The notes under the pieces were generated by a model. The model was not told the origin of the DNA and searched no databases. It saw only the letters and a list, made by a program, of their open reading frames with translations. From Verrucomicrobiota bacterium (GTDB taxonomy: Bacteria; Verrucomicrobiota; Verrucomicrobiia; Opitutales; Opitutaceae): a stretch of 64,000 bases of DNA. This document shows positions 33,958-43,722 of this stretch, in pieces. The DNA lies in NCBI GenBank assembly GCA_028293545.1, contig JAQGOP010000007.1:153220-217219 (forward strand), in the 5' to 3' direction. The position numbers and the translations under genes were made by a program. Each line of letters begins with the position of its first letter. Position 1 is the stretch's first letter.

Positions 33958-35118
33958 CCGGTCGCTGTAGGGGTCGGCGGCGTCGCGCATGGCGTCGCCG
34001 GCGAAATTGAAGGCAAGGATCGTGACTACGATGAAGAGCACCGGTGAGAGCAGCCACGGATAGTGGCCGACGGTTTGGAGATTCTGGCAGTCCTGGAGCA
34101 TCACGCCCCAGCTCACGATCGGCGGACGCAAGCCGAGGCCGAGGAAACTCAGCACGGTCTCGCCCAGGATCATGGCTGGCACGCCCAGCGTGAGGGTCAC
34201 GATGATGTGGCTGGTGAAACCCGGCACCAAGTGGCGGAAAAGCACGCGCGCATGCGAGGCGCCGAGCAGTCGCGCCGCGACGGCGTAATCCTCCTCGCGC
34301 AGCGAAAGGATCTTGCCGCGCACCACGCGGGCCAGGCCGGTCCAGCTGATCAGGCTGAGTGCGACGGTCACGCAGAAGTAGACCGCCAGCGGCGACCATT
34401 CCGCGGGAAAAACCGCGCCGAGCGCCAGCCAGAGCGGCAACTGGGGCAGGGCGTTGATGACCTCGATCACCCGTTGGATGACATTGTCCCAATGGCCGCC
34501 GACATACCCGGAGATCCCGCCGAGCAGGACGCCGAGGATGAATGTGATCACCATGGAAATGAGCCCGACCGAGAGGCTGATCCGCGCGCCGTAGATGAGG
34601 CGGGACAAGGCATCGCGGCCGTATTTGTCGGCCCCCATGAGATAGAACACCGCGTCGGGATCGCTGGCCCGGCCGGCGGCGGCGAGCCTGGCGCGGTTCA
34701 CCCCGAAGAAATGATAGTCGAGCGGGATGAGGTTGAAGAGTTCGTAGCGTTCCCCGCGCACGAAAAAACCGAGCGGGATCTTGACGGTGGAATCCTCGAG
34801 GTAGGTCCGGGCAAACGTGACGGGGTTGTCGAGCCGCCGCATCGCGCTGACGTGCAGTCCCGCGGCCCACGAAAAATGCAGTGGCTGGGGCGGGCAGTAC
34901 GAGTGGTGAAGGTCCTTCCATTCGCGCGTGGTCGGCGCGAAAAATTCACAGCAGCCCGCCATGACGTAGAGCACGCAGAGCAGGAAAAACGAAGCGATCC
35001 CGAGCCGGTGGCGGGCGAAGCGCCGCAGCGTGAGTTCCCACGGCGACCGCACCGCCTCGGTGCGCACCGAGGCAAACGGCGCCACGGTGTCTGAAGGTGT
35101 GGGAGCGGGCGCGCTCAT
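33955..35118 (-). CDS. ABC transporter permease (DppC/OppC-like)
   Basis: A 387-residue inner-membrane permease of peptide/nickel-type importers. The first TM (FFLLCVLYVMAGCC) is followed by an unusually long periplasmic insert (about residues 55-165). After it come the GADKYGRDALSRLIYGAR signature, which DppC-type proteins carry before the second TM, and an EAA-like loop (ARVLFRHLVPGFTSHII). It is about 90 residues longer than E. coli DppC (300). It lies 34 bp downstream of the gene for the SBP-permease fusion and is co-transcribed with it. No ATPase gene is nearby. Confidence 0.85.
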   Translation of the reverse strand: MSAPAPTPSDTVAPFASVRTEAVRSPWELTLRRFARHRLGIASFFLLCVLYVMAGCCEFFAPTTREWKDLHHSYCPPQPLHFSWAAGLHVSAMRRLDNPVTFARTYLEDSTVKIPLGFFVRGERYELFNLIPLDYHFFGVNRARLAAAGRASDPDAVFYLMGADKYGRDALSRLIYGARISLSVGLISMVITFILGVLLGGISGYVGGHWDNVIQRVIEVINALPQLPLWLALGAVFPAEWSPLAVYFCVTVALSLISWTGLARVVRGKILSLREEDYAVAARLLGASHARVLFRHLVPGFTSHIIVTLTLGVPAMILGETVLSFLGLGLRPPIVSWGVMLQDCQNLQTVGHYPWLLSPVLFIVVTILAFNFAGDAMRDAADPYSDR

Positions 35119-35152
35119 GAATCTGTCGGCAGGCCGACCTTGATGATGCGGA

Positions 35153-38100
35153 TCATTTCTTGCCTCCTCCGTAACGGATGCGGGGATCGAGCCAGATCAG
35201 CAGGAGGTCGCTGAGCAGCGTGCCGACGGCGCCGAGCACGCTCAGCACCATCAGCATCGACGCGGCGAAATACGTGTCCTCGTTCAACAGCGCCAGCATC
35301 AGCATCGGCCCGATGGTCGGGAGGCTCAGCACCAGCGCGACGATCGCTCCGCCGGAAACCAGCTGGGGGAAAAGGACGGCGAGGCCCGAGACGAAGGGAT
35401 TGAGCGCGATCCGCACGGGATATTTGAGCAGGAGCTTCAGCGGGCGGACGCCCTTGGCGCGCGCGGCGACGACGTACGGTTTCTTCAATTCGTCGAGCAG
35501 GTTCGCGCGCATCACGCGGATCATCACCGCGGTGCTGCCGACGCCGAGCACCACGACCGCGACCCAGACATGCTGGAAGAAATCGATGATCTTGCCCCAT
35601 GACCACGAGGGATCCGCGGCGTAGCGCAGGCTGAAAAGCCCGGAGACGCTGACGCCGAAATATTCCCCGCTGAGGTACATCAGCACGAGCGCGAAGAGAA
35701 ACGGCGGCACGGACATGCCGAAAAAACCGAACAGGGTGAGCACATAATCGCCGGCCGTGTACGGGCGCACCGCCGAATAAATCCCGATGGGAATCGCGAT
35801 CAGCCACGTGAACACGATCGTGAGCAGCGAAATCACGAACGTGAGCATCAGCCGGTCGCCCAGGATTTCGTTCACCGGCAGGTTGCTCTCCATCGAGCGC
35901 CCGAGGTTGCCCTGCAACAGCCCGCGGTCCGCGGAATCGAAACTCAGGAACCAGGGGAATCCCATCCAGTGCGCGTATTGTTTCCAGGCGGGTTCATCGA
36001 AACGGAAGGTTTCCCGCAGGTTCGCGAGCTGGGCGTCGGCGTTGGGTTCGCCGCTCATCGCGATCTCGATCGTCTTCGACGAAATAAAATCCCCCGGCGG
36101 CAGCTGCACGATCGTGAACACGATCACCGAGATGATCAGCAACGTGGGCACGAGCATGACGAGCCGCCGCCAGACAAAGGGATGCCGCGCCGCCACGAAA
36201 GCGAGGCCGACCAGCGCGGTGACGCCGAGCGTCCAGGCGAGCCAGGGCCGGCCGGGCGGGTTGGCGCCATTCGACGCCCGACCGTCGGTCGAAAGCGGCA
36301 GGAGCGACGGATGCGCGATCGATTCCCTGATCTGCGCCACGGTCGACGGCGGATCGTTCGGGGTGTCCCAATAAAACGTCTCGGGCCCGAGGTTGGCGGG
36401 CGTCATGAAATAATACCCGGACAACGCGTGCGCGGGGACATTCCGGAATCCGTCCTTCACCACCGCGAGCGCGGGCGGGGGAGTGCCGATGTTGATCGAC
36501 CAGACATTGTCCGCGGCAATGTCCAGGATCTCGCTGAACCGCGCGATTCTTTCGGCGGCGTTCGGTGCGATCTGGGCCAGGTCGTAAAGCTCCATCGCGC
36601 GGCGCGCGGGATGATTGGGCGGCGGGCCCGACAGCCCGGGTGCGTTGGCGGAGGGGTCGCCCTTCGTGCCGCCCTGCAGGTACCAGCGGCCCCACGTTGG
36701 CGCAAAAAACGAGCTGCCGTTCGTCGGCACATAGTAACGCGGGTCGAGCATGGGCATGAATTCCTCGAGCCCGGGCCAGAAGGTTAAATCATGCTCAAGC
36801 GCCGCCTGCTCCACCTGCCAGAGCGTGCGGATGTGGATCTGCACGGTGGTCCGTACGCCCAGGCGTTCCCACTGGCTCGCGACCATCTGCGCGGCGTCGG
36901 GCGGGAAGCTCGTGGCGACGTTCAGGAACCAGTTCATCCGCGAGCCATCCGGGAAAGTCCGGAAGCCCTCGTGGTCGCGATGGGCGAGCGCAAGTTCGTC
37001 GAGCAGCGCGCTGGCCCGCGCCGGGTCGAAGGCCGTGTTGGAACTGAAGTGCCGGGCATTCCCGTAGGGCGAGGCGGGACCCGGGGAATTCTGCGCGGGT
37101 TCGCCGACTCCGTTGTAGATGGCGTCGAGGATTTCCCGCCGGTTGATCCCGAGCGAAAGCGCCTGCCGGAATCTTTTTTCGTTCAGCAGCTCGTGTTTCC
37201 AGCGCGTCTCGGGATGCGCGGGATCGATGGCGCGGTTCAGGTTCGGGCTGATCTGGGCGGAGGAGCGCGTGGCGTTGTACCAGTGCAGCACGCGGTAGCC
37301 CTGCCGCGGGGCTTCGTTGGTCAGCAGCGTGTAATCCTCGAAATCGATGTGGCGCTCCTGGAAGGAGACTTCGCCGCCCGCCGCGGCGGCGCTGATCAGG
37401 CTCTTGTCGCGCACGCCGATCACGATGCGGTCGAGGTAGGGCAGTTGCCGGCCCGCGGGATCGACGGCGTAGTAATAGGGATTCCTCACAAGCGCCTGCG
37501 GGGCGGAGGCGCGGTAATCGCAGTAAATCCACGGCCACATGCGCGGGTACTCGGGATTCAGGCGGTGCTTGATCCGGATGTACACGGCGAGCGGGCTCGG
37601 CAGGTTCATTTCCTGCATCATCTGGTTCAGGAACTTGGGATCGCCGAGCCCGGGGTGGAATTTTGCCAGGTAGTGGGCGGGGCGGAAGTAGTCGACGGCG
37701 CCGGCGAGGCGCTCGAGAAACATCCCGTTCGGGTCCTCGAACGTGAAGCGCAGCGTGAGGGGATCGAGCTGCTCGATGCGGCCGAGCTTCCCGGCGTGGC
37801 GCATGAAGGAGAAATCCGAACCGCCGGAGGAAATCGTGCCGCCGCCAAAATAGAGCACCTCATATTTCCACCAGAACATGATGTCGGCGGCGGTGAACGG
37901 GTGGCCGTCGGACCAGCGGAGCCCTCGGCGCAGGGTGAAGGTCCAGGTCTTCTGGTCGGGTGAAACCGTCCACGATTTCGCGAGGTGCGGGACGATCGGG
38001 TAGCCCTGCGGCGACCAGCGGACGAGCGACACGTAGGACAGGCGGGTGTGGAGGATGCCTTCGACATCCTCGGGATTGATGGCGAGCCGGTACCAGGTGC

Positions 38101-38479
38101 CGCCGTATTTTCCCTGGCCTTCGACGCCCTCGAGCACGAGCGGCTCGGGGCCGGTGCGGTCGGCGACGGGCGGAAGTTTTCCCTCCCTGACGAGATCGGC
38201 GAGAATCGGCGACTCCGCCTTGGGCCACCAGGCGGCGGCCGGGCCCTCGGCATAATTTATCCCGGTCCGGACGATGGTGGGATGGACCGGGTCGAGCCGG
38301 ACGTCGCGCATCTCGCGGGCCGCCGCCGCGGCGGCGGCGGACGGCATTGTGGGCCGTTGGGCGAGGTTGGGCCGAAAAAACGACGCGGTCGCGTAGATGA
38401 AACCAGTGAGGGCGAGCGCCGCCGCCGTAAATCCCAGGAGGAATTTAACGGTGAAGATCAGGCGGCGGGAAGTGGCCAT
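35153..38479 (-). CDS. Fused solute-binding protein (SBP_bac_5) and ABC permease (DppB-like)
   Basis: A single uninterrupted 1108-residue reading frame. A TM helix at about 12-30 anchors the N-terminus. Residues about 90-700 form a family 5 solute-binding protein (WTFTLRRGLRWSDGHPFTAAD, FRQALSLGINRREI). A TM segment near 725 (LAWTLGVTALVGLAFVAA) leads to a DppB-type permease (VVAARAKGVRPLKLLL EAA loop, LPTIGPMLMLALLNED) to the end. The ATG at 38479 is used; the frame extends 20 codons upstream. Together with the downstream permease this makes one importer with tethered receptor; substrate may be peptides or plant-type oligosaccharides. Confidence 0.85.
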   Translation of the reverse strand: MATSRRLIFTVKFLLGFTAAALALTGFIYATASFFRPNLAQRPTMPSAAAAAAAREMRDVRLDPVHPTIVRTGINYAEGPAAAWWPKAESPILADLVREGKLPPVADRTGPEPLVLEGVEGQGKYGGTWYRLAINPEDVEGILHTRLSYVSLVRWSPQGYPIVPHLAKSWTVSPDQKTWTFTLRRGLRWSDGHPFTAADIMFWWKYEVLYFGGGTISSGGSDFSFMRHAGKLGRIEQLDPLTLRFTFEDPNGMFLERLAGAVDYFRPAHYLAKFHPGLGDPKFLNQMMQEMNLPSPLAVYIRIKHRLNPEYPRMWPWIYCDYRASAPQALVRNPYYYAVDPAGRQLPYLDRIVIGVRDKSLISAAAAGGEVSFQERHIDFEDYTLLTNEAPRQGYRVLHWYNATRSSAQISPNLNRAIDPAHPETRWKHELLNEKRFRQALSLGINRREILDAIYNGVGEPAQNSPGPASPYGNARHFSSNTAFDPARASALLDELALAHRDHEGFRTFPDGSRMNWFLNVATSFPPDAAQMVASQWERLGVRTTVQIHIRTLWQVEQAALEHDLTFWPGLEEFMPMLDPRYYVPTNGSSFFAPTWGRWYLQGGTKGDPSANAPGLSGPPPNHPARRAMELYDLAQIAPNAAERIARFSEILDIAADNVWSINIGTPPPALAVVKDGFRNVPAHALSGYYFMTPANLGPETFYWDTPNDPPSTVAQIRESIAHPSLLPLSTDGRASNGANPPGRPWLAWTLGVTALVGLAFVAARHPFVWRRLVMLVPTLLIISVIVFTIVQLPPGDFISSKTIEIAMSGEPNADAQLANLRETFRFDEPAWKQYAHWMGFPWFLSFDSADRGLLQGNLGRSMESNLPVNEILGDRLMLTFVISLLTIVFTWLIAIPIGIYSAVRPYTAGDYVLTLFGFFGMSVPPFLFALVLMYLSGEYFGVSVSGLFSLRYAADPSWSWGKIIDFFQHVWVAVVVLGVGSTAVMIRVMRANLLDELKKPYVVAARAKGVRPLKLLLKYPVRIALNPFVSGLAVLFPQLVSGGAIVALVLSLPTIGPMLMLALLNEDTYFAASMLMVLSVLGAVGTLLSDLLLIWLDPRIRYGGGKK

Positions 38480-38709
38480 GCGGCGGGGCGAAAGGGGAAA
38501 GGGGAATAACGGGCAGGGACCAAGGAGCAGGAGCCGCAAGAAAATCAGAAGCCCAAATCATTAGAATTTTCATGGCGAGAACCGCGGCCGCCGCCGCCGG
38601 GCGTGTATTGACGGCGTGGTCCCCATCACCAAAGGCATTTTTTCCGCCGCGACCGGACGCGCCTGAACCCGAAGCCAAGCCCGCAAGCAGAATCTCCGGG
38701 CGTTCGCGC

Positions 38710-39756
38710 CTATTCGCCGCTCGCGGTGAAAAGACAGTCCGGAATATCGGCGTGGATCGGGGCGTCGCGAAATTTCAATTTCCCGCCCTGCCGGCCGGAA
38801 AGCGTGGCCTGGATTTCCGCGAGGATGGAAAGGGCGATCTGCGCGGGATCGTCGGCGCCGATGTCCAAGCCGGCCGGACCATGCAGCGCGTCGAGGGATT
38901 CGGCGGTCAAATCGAGCCCGCTATCCCGTAACTCCGCGAGGATTCGAGCAGTCCGGCGCTGGGGCCCGAGCATCGCGATGTAAGGGAGGCCCATCGGCAG
39001 GAGCGTCGCGAGCACGTCGCGATCGGTTTCGTAGTGATGATTCATCAGCACTGCGACCGTCCGGTCGTCCGCCGGGATCAATGGCCGGATCAGGGGCGGG
39101 CGCGCCGCGATCACGCGATGAGCCGCGGGGAAATTCGCGGGCTGCGCGACGTCGGGACGGCGGTCGATGACCGTGACCTCGTGACCCAGCTGCGCGCCGA
39201 GTTCGACCAAGGGGTTCACATCCGGGCCGCCGCCGAAAACAAGGAGAGCGACGGGAGGGACGATCGCCTCCGAAAGCACAACGTCCTCCACCCGCATCGC
39301 TTCGCGACGGGACTCGGACTCGCCCGAGAGGAAACGGATCCCGTCGTCGTCCTCGACGAGGTGTGTGACCCAGACCGCGGGCTGGCGGGTGTACCGGACT
39401 CGAGCTGCGAGGTCCGCGAGGAGCCAAGGCTGGCGGGCGGGCAGCACTTCGATGCCGATCCAGATCTTCCCCTGGCAGCCGAGGCCGGTGCCGAAAACGA
39501 GATCGTTGGGATTGGAGGTATCGAAGGCCAGCAATCGGGCGCGGCCGTCGTGGAGCGCAGCCTGGGCTTCGACGATCACGCTTTGTTCGAGGCAGCCGCC
39601 GCTGACCGAGCCCGCGAAACGGCCGTCGGCGTTGACCAGCATGCGCGCGCCGGTGCGGCGGTAGCTTGAGCCGTCGACGCGAAGGACCGTGGCGACCGCC
39701 ACTTTTTCATTGGGCCGGCACCCGCGCGCGGCGGCGAGCTCAAGCAATTCTTTCAT
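38710..39756 (-). CDS. XdhC/CoxI family molybdenum cofactor maturation protein (PaoD-like)
   Basis: A 348-residue protein with an N-terminal XdhC/CoxI domain (VLRVDGSSYRRTGARMLV, GSVSGGCLEQSV) and a C-terminal Rossmann-type XdhC_C domain (LLVFGGGPDVNPLVELG). These proteins bind and sulfurate or insert molybdenum cofactor in xanthine dehydrogenase-family enzymes. It is encoded downstream of the three structural subunit genes on the same strand, the same order as paoABCD. The start ATG 39756 gives MKELLELAAARG. Confidence 0.9.
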   Translation of the reverse strand: MKELLELAAARGCRPNEKVAVATVLRVDGSSYRRTGARMLVNADGRFAGSVSGGCLEQSVIVEAQAALHDGRARLLAFDTSNPNDLVFGTGLGCQGKIWIGIEVLPARQPWLLADLAARVRYTRQPAVWVTHLVEDDDGIRFLSGESESRREAMRVEDVVLSEAIVPPVALLVFGGGPDVNPLVELGAQLGHEVTVIDRRPDVAQPANFPAAHRVIAARPPLIRPLIPADDRTVAVLMNHHYETDRDVLATLLPMGLPYIAMLGPQRRTARILAELRDSGLDLTAESLDALHGPAGLDIGADDPAQIALSILAEIQATLSGRQGGKLKFRDAPIHADIPDCLFTASGE

Positions 39757-39757
39757 C

Positions 39758-39822
39758 GGTGGAACGCGTTGCCGACGCACCGGGCGAGTCCGTCCACATT
39801 TCAATCCTGACGGAGCCCGGCC
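39758..39822. repeat. Family B repeat copy
   Basis: GGTGGAACGCGTTGCCGACG followed by a GTCCGTCC segment, as in the copies at 12899 and 15777. It occupies the gap between the molybdenum subunit gene and the XdhC-like gene. Confidence 0.6.
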
Positions 39823-39833
39823 ACGTATTCCGC

Positions 39834-42134
39834 CTAGGCTTCATCGAGGGACGAAAGAATTTTCTCGGGCGTGATCGGCAGCTCGCGAATGCGCGCACCC
39901 GTCGCGTGGTAGATGGCGTTGCCGATCGCCGCCGTGATGCCGGTGTTGCCAATTTCACCGAGGCCGCGGGCGCCGAGGGCATTGAACTTGAAATCCGGCG
40001 GCCCGACAAAACTCACGTCGATCTCGGGTAGGTCGGCATTCACCGGCACGTGGTACGTGCCGAGGTCCCGCGTGATCCACGCGCCGGAGTCCTCGTCGAA
40101 GAGGCTGTGCTCGCTGAGCGCGGCGCCGAGGCCGAAGGCCGTGCCCCCGATGACCTGGCTGCGGGCGGTTTTCAGGTTGAGCGGCTGGCCGATGTCCATC
40201 GCGGTGACGATCCGCCTCACCCGCGTCTCACCGGTGAGGCGATGGACGTGCACCTCGACGAAAAATGCCCCGTACGATTGGTACGCCGTGGTGGTCCGCG
40301 AATACGAGGGCTGCTCGCGCTTGTCCTTGGTCTCCGCGGATGGGTCGACTTTCTCCGTCGCTTCGATCGCGCCCTCGCCCGAGCGCTCGAACAGCGCGGC
40401 GTACGTCACGTGGCGCGAGTGATCGGATTTCACGCGCAGGCCGGCGTCGGCCGCCTCCAGGTCAGCGGGAGCCACGCCGTGCAACGGCGCATCGGCTTCG
40501 CTGGTGGCGAGCGCCTTCAGTTTCGCGAGCGCAGAACGGCAGGCCATCTGGACGGCGGGCAGGATCGAAGCGGCGGACTGCGAACCTCCGGAGACGGGAG
40601 CCTCGGGCAGCGTCGAATCGCCGAGCTGGGCCGAGACTTTTTCCAAGGGCAGGCCGAGCTCGTCGGCCGCGGCCTGGGTCATGATCGTATACGTGCCCGT
40701 CCCCAAATCGTGGCTGGCGCACGCGACCTCGGCGGTGCCGTCGGCGAGCACGCGGATTCGGGCAGAAGCATTGGAGCGATGCGCGGCGTACGAGGCGCTC
40801 GCCATGCCCCAGCCGACCCACCAGTCGCCATCGAGTCGGGCGCGCGGCGTGGGTGGACGTTTGGCCCAGCCGAATTTTTCGCCGGCCACGCGGTAACATT
40901 CCTCGAGGTTGCGCGAGGAGAAGGGCAATGCGCTCATCGGGTGGTTCGCCGTCCGGTTGGCAAGGCGCAGCTGGACCGGGTCCATTTTTAATGCGACCGC
41001 GAGTTCGTCCATGGCCGATTCCAAGGCATACATGCCGGGTGCTTCGCCGGGCGCGCGCATGAAAGTGGGCGCGTTGACCGTCAGCGCATAAACCTGGTGG
41101 TCGATCTCGATGTTGGGCGACGCATACATCACGCTCGTGGCGCGATGCCCGGCGGCCTCGACGAACGGGCCGACTTCGCTGACGTTGCTCTCGGTCAGGT
41201 GGCGCATCGCCTGCAGCCGGCCTTCGGCGTCGGCGCCCAGCTGCAGGCGCTGCGTGGTGCGCGGTCGGTAACCGACGGAGGTGAACATGCTCTCGCGCTC
41301 GATCACGAATTTAACGGGTCGGTCGAGGTCGCGCGCCGCGGCCGCGATGATGAGCATGAACATCCAGGACGAGCCCTTGCAGCCGAAGGCGCCGCCGACG
41401 AAGTGACTGATGACGCGGACGTTTTCCTCCGGGAGGGCGAGGCTGGCGGCGAGGAAGTTGCGCGCGCCGTACATCCACTGGACCGGCGCGTAGAACGTGA
41501 GCCGGTTCGTATGCCATTTCGCGATCACCGCGTGCGGTTCCATCGGGTGATGGTGGACCATGGGGGTGACATAGGTCACATCGATGTGGGTGGGACTCGC
41601 CTGCCAGGCATCGGCCACGCTCGCCACGCCGTCGGCCTTTTTTTCCAAGTGGGATTTCTCGCCGTAGATTTTTCCGGGCGTCTCGCGTTTCGGAGCGGAA
41701 AACTGGGCGACCGCCGGGGTTTCCTCGTAGGTGGCGCGGATGAGGCCGGCTCCTTCGCGAGCCTGCTCGTAGGTTTCCGCGACGACGAAGGCGATGTCCT
41801 GCCCATGGTAATGAATGGCGTCGTCGGCGAGGGGTGCGAGGTGTTCGGCGACCATGAAGCCGGAATCCTCTTTTTTCGGCGGAAAAATCTTTGGGCGATT
41901 CTTCCAAGTATAAACGGCCACGACGCCCGGCAGTTTTTCCGCAGCAGCCGTGTCGAGGGCGGCGATCCGGCCCTTGGCAATCGTGGACTTCGCGGCGCAC
42001 GCCCAAGCCTGGCGCGGGAAATTATAGTCCGCGGTGTAGTCGGCCGTGCCGGTGACTTTCCGGTGGCCGTCGACGCGGCTGACGTCGGCGCCGACCAGCT
42101 TGGGCGCGGGGTTCGGGATGGTGACGTCTTTCAT
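39834..42134 (-). CDS. Xanthine dehydrogenase-family molybdenum subunit (PaoC-like)
   Basis: A 766-residue molybdopterin-binding subunit. The N-terminal aldehyde oxidase/xanthine dehydrogenase a/b hammerhead (ADVSRVDGHRKVTGTADYT) and the C-terminal ligand region, with GLGEIGNTG, are present; Glu727 is the likely catalytic base. SHFVGGAFGCKGSSW lies in the active-site half. The ATGA overlap with the FAD subunit gene shows translational coupling. The enzyme probably oxidises an aldehyde or N-heterocycle in the periplasm; the signal is on the 2Fe-2S subunit. Confidence 0.9.
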   Translation of the reverse strand: MKDVTIPNPAPKLVGADVSRVDGHRKVTGTADYTADYNFPRQAWACAAKSTIAKGRIAALDTAAAEKLPGVVAVYTWKNRPKIFPPKKEDSGFMVAEHLAPLADDAIHYHGQDIAFVVAETYEQAREGAGLIRATYEETPAVAQFSAPKRETPGKIYGEKSHLEKKADGVASVADAWQASPTHIDVTYVTPMVHHHPMEPHAVIAKWHTNRLTFYAPVQWMYGARNFLAASLALPEENVRVISHFVGGAFGCKGSSWMFMLIIAAAARDLDRPVKFVIERESMFTSVGYRPRTTQRLQLGADAEGRLQAMRHLTESNVSEVGPFVEAAGHRATSVMYASPNIEIDHQVYALTVNAPTFMRAPGEAPGMYALESAMDELAVALKMDPVQLRLANRTANHPMSALPFSSRNLEECYRVAGEKFGWAKRPPTPRARLDGDWWVGWGMASASYAAHRSNASARIRVLADGTAEVACASHDLGTGTYTIMTQAAADELGLPLEKVSAQLGDSTLPEAPVSGGSQSAASILPAVQMACRSALAKLKALATSEADAPLHGVAPADLEAADAGLRVKSDHSRHVTYAALFERSGEGAIEATEKVDPSAETKDKREQPSYSRTTTAYQSYGAFFVEVHVHRLTGETRVRRIVTAMDIGQPLNLKTARSQVIGGTAFGLGAALSEHSLFDEDSGAWITRDLGTYHVPVNADLPEIDVSFVGPPDFKFNALGARGLGEIGNTGITAAIGNAIYHATGARIRELPITPEKILSSLDEA

Positions 42135-43108
42135 GTATGGGCGGACGTTGGGCCGGCATTTTCCTGGGCGACCACTTGTTGGAGTGCGCGCACGGTGGTG
42201 CGGCGGAGCAGGTCGACCTTGAAGGCGTTGTGCGGGTGCGTGACGGCGTCGCGATCCATGACCGCGACGGCGGCGCGGAAAGACTCCGGCGTCGCCGGAC
42301 GTCCGGCGAGGGCTGCTTCAGCGGCGGGGAAGCGCCATGGGATGGTGCCGACGCCGCCGGCGGCGATGCGGGCCTCGCGGATCGTGGAGCCGTCGAGATC
42401 GAGGACGACGGCGGCGGAAACGACGGCGAACTGGTAGGAGGCGCGGTCCCGGATTTTCACGTAGGCGGAGTGGCGCGCGAAGGGGACGCGGGCTTCGACG
42501 GCGGTGATGAGTTCGCCCGGCTGGAGGGAGTCGAACTTCAGGCTGTCGGACGGCACGCGGTAGAACTCGGAAATTTTCAGCGTGCGTTCGCCCGCGGCCC
42601 GGCCCGGGCCGACGATCCGGAGGCTGGCGTCGAGTGCGAGGAGGGCGACGGCGAGGTCGGAGGGATGCGGCGCGCGGCTGTGAGGAGTGACGCCGAAGAT
42701 GGCATCGAAACGACTGGGTCCGTCGTGGCGGTGCGGGTCGGGATTGCGGTACGTGAGGCTGCGCGGGCGCTGGAGGAGGTTGCCGCCCATGGTGCCCATG
42801 TTGCGAATCTGAGGGGAGGCGCTGAGCAGCAGAGCCTGCGAGATCACGGGGTAATACGTGGCGACGCCGGCATGTTCGCCCACGGCGTTCATGCGCTCGA
42901 GGGCGCCGAGCCTGAGGGCGTCCGGACCGGCGCGGATGCCGCGGAGATTGAGGCCGTTGAGGTCGACGAGCTGGGTCGTCGGATAGGCGCCGAGTTTCCA
43001 GAGGTCGAGCACCGTGGTGCCGCCGGCGATGAAGCTGGCGCCGGGTTGGGCGGCGGCGGCGGTGCAGTCGGCGAGGCCGGTCGGGCGCGTGAGGACGAAG
43101 TTGTTCAT
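42131..43108 (-). CDS. FAD subunit of xanthine dehydrogenase-family enzyme (PaoB-like)
   Basis: A 325-residue FAD-binding subunit. FIAGGTTVLDLWKLG and GTMGGNLLQRPR are FAD motifs; APHPSDLAVAL and ELITAVEARVP follow. In E. coli PaoB the loop after NLLQR contains four cysteines for a [4Fe-4S] cluster; here residues 110-151 are shorter and contain no cysteine (the only Cys is at 15), so the cluster appears lost. It overlaps both neighbours by 4 bp. ATG 43108 start; the longer frame runs into the 2Fe-2S gene. Confidence 0.88.
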   Translation of the reverse strand: MNNFVLTRPTGLADCTAAAAQPGASFIAGGTTVLDLWKLGAYPTTQLVDLNGLNLRGIRAGPDALRLGALERMNAVGEHAGVATYYPVISQALLLSASPQIRNMGTMGGNLLQRPRSLTYRNPDPHRHDGPSRFDAIFGVTPHSRAPHPSDLAVALLALDASLRIVGPGRAAGERTLKISEFYRVPSDSLKFDSLQPGELITAVEARVPFARHSAYVKIRDRASYQFAVVSAAVVLDLDGSTIREARIAAGGVGTIPWRFPAAEAALAGRPATPESFRAAVAVMDRDAVTHPHNAFKVDLLRRTTVRALQQVVAQENAGPTSAHT

Positions 43109-43722
43109 GCGGACCGGTCGCGCGCGGTTCTGACGGCGGCGACGATGTTGGGGTAGGCGGCGCAGCGGCAGAGGTTGCCGGACATCCACTCGCGGATTTC
43201 GTCATCGGAGCGGGCGTGACCTTCGCGCAGGCAGGCGGCGGCGGACATGATCTGACCGGGGGTGCAGAACCCGCATTGGAAACCGTCGCAGTCGACGAAG
43301 GCTTGTTGGACCGGGTGGAGATTTTCCCCGGCGGCGAGTCCTTCGATCGTGGTAATTTTTCGACCTTCGGCCATGGCGGCGAGGGTGAGGCAGGAGAGGA
43401 CGCGCTGGCCGTCGACATGGACGGTGCAGGCGCCGCAGGTGCCGTGGTCGCAGCCCTTCTTGGTGCCGGGCAGGTGAAGGTGATCGCGGAGCGTGTCGAG
43501 GAGAGTGGTGCGCGCCTCGAGATCGCACGTGCGGTCCTGACCGTTGACGTTGAGGGTGACGCGTAACATGCCCGGGGCGGGGGGAGGTTCCGATGGCTCG
43601 GCGTCGGCCCGCGCGAGCAGAGGATGTGCAAGCATGGCGACGGCCACGGCCCCCGAAGCCTGCTTGATAAACCCGCGGCGATCGGTGGCAGCGGTAGGGC
43701 GTGGGGGAGAAGAGCTATCCAT
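43105..43722 (-). CDS. 2Fe-2S subunit with Tat signal (PaoA-like)
   Basis: A 205-residue iron-sulfur subunit. The Tat motif DRRGFIK (residues 14-20) precedes a hydrophobic stretch, so the whole complex is likely exported folded. The ferredoxin-type cysteines GCDHGTCGACTVH plus a downstream cysteine, and the second set CGFC and CRC, hold two 2Fe-2S clusters. ATG 43722 gives MDSSSPPRP; a longer frame exists. First gene of the pao-like operon. Confidence 0.9.
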   Translation of the reverse strand: MDSSSPPRPTAATDRRGFIKQASGAVAVAMLAHPLLARADAEPSEPPPAPGMLRVTLNVNGQDRTCDLEARTTLLDTLRDHLHLPGTKKGCDHGTCGACTVHVDGQRVLSCLTLAAMAEGRKITTIEGLAAGENLHPVQQAFVDCDGFQCGFCTPGQIMSAAACLREGHARSDDEIREWMSGNLCRCAAYPNIVAAVRTARDRSA

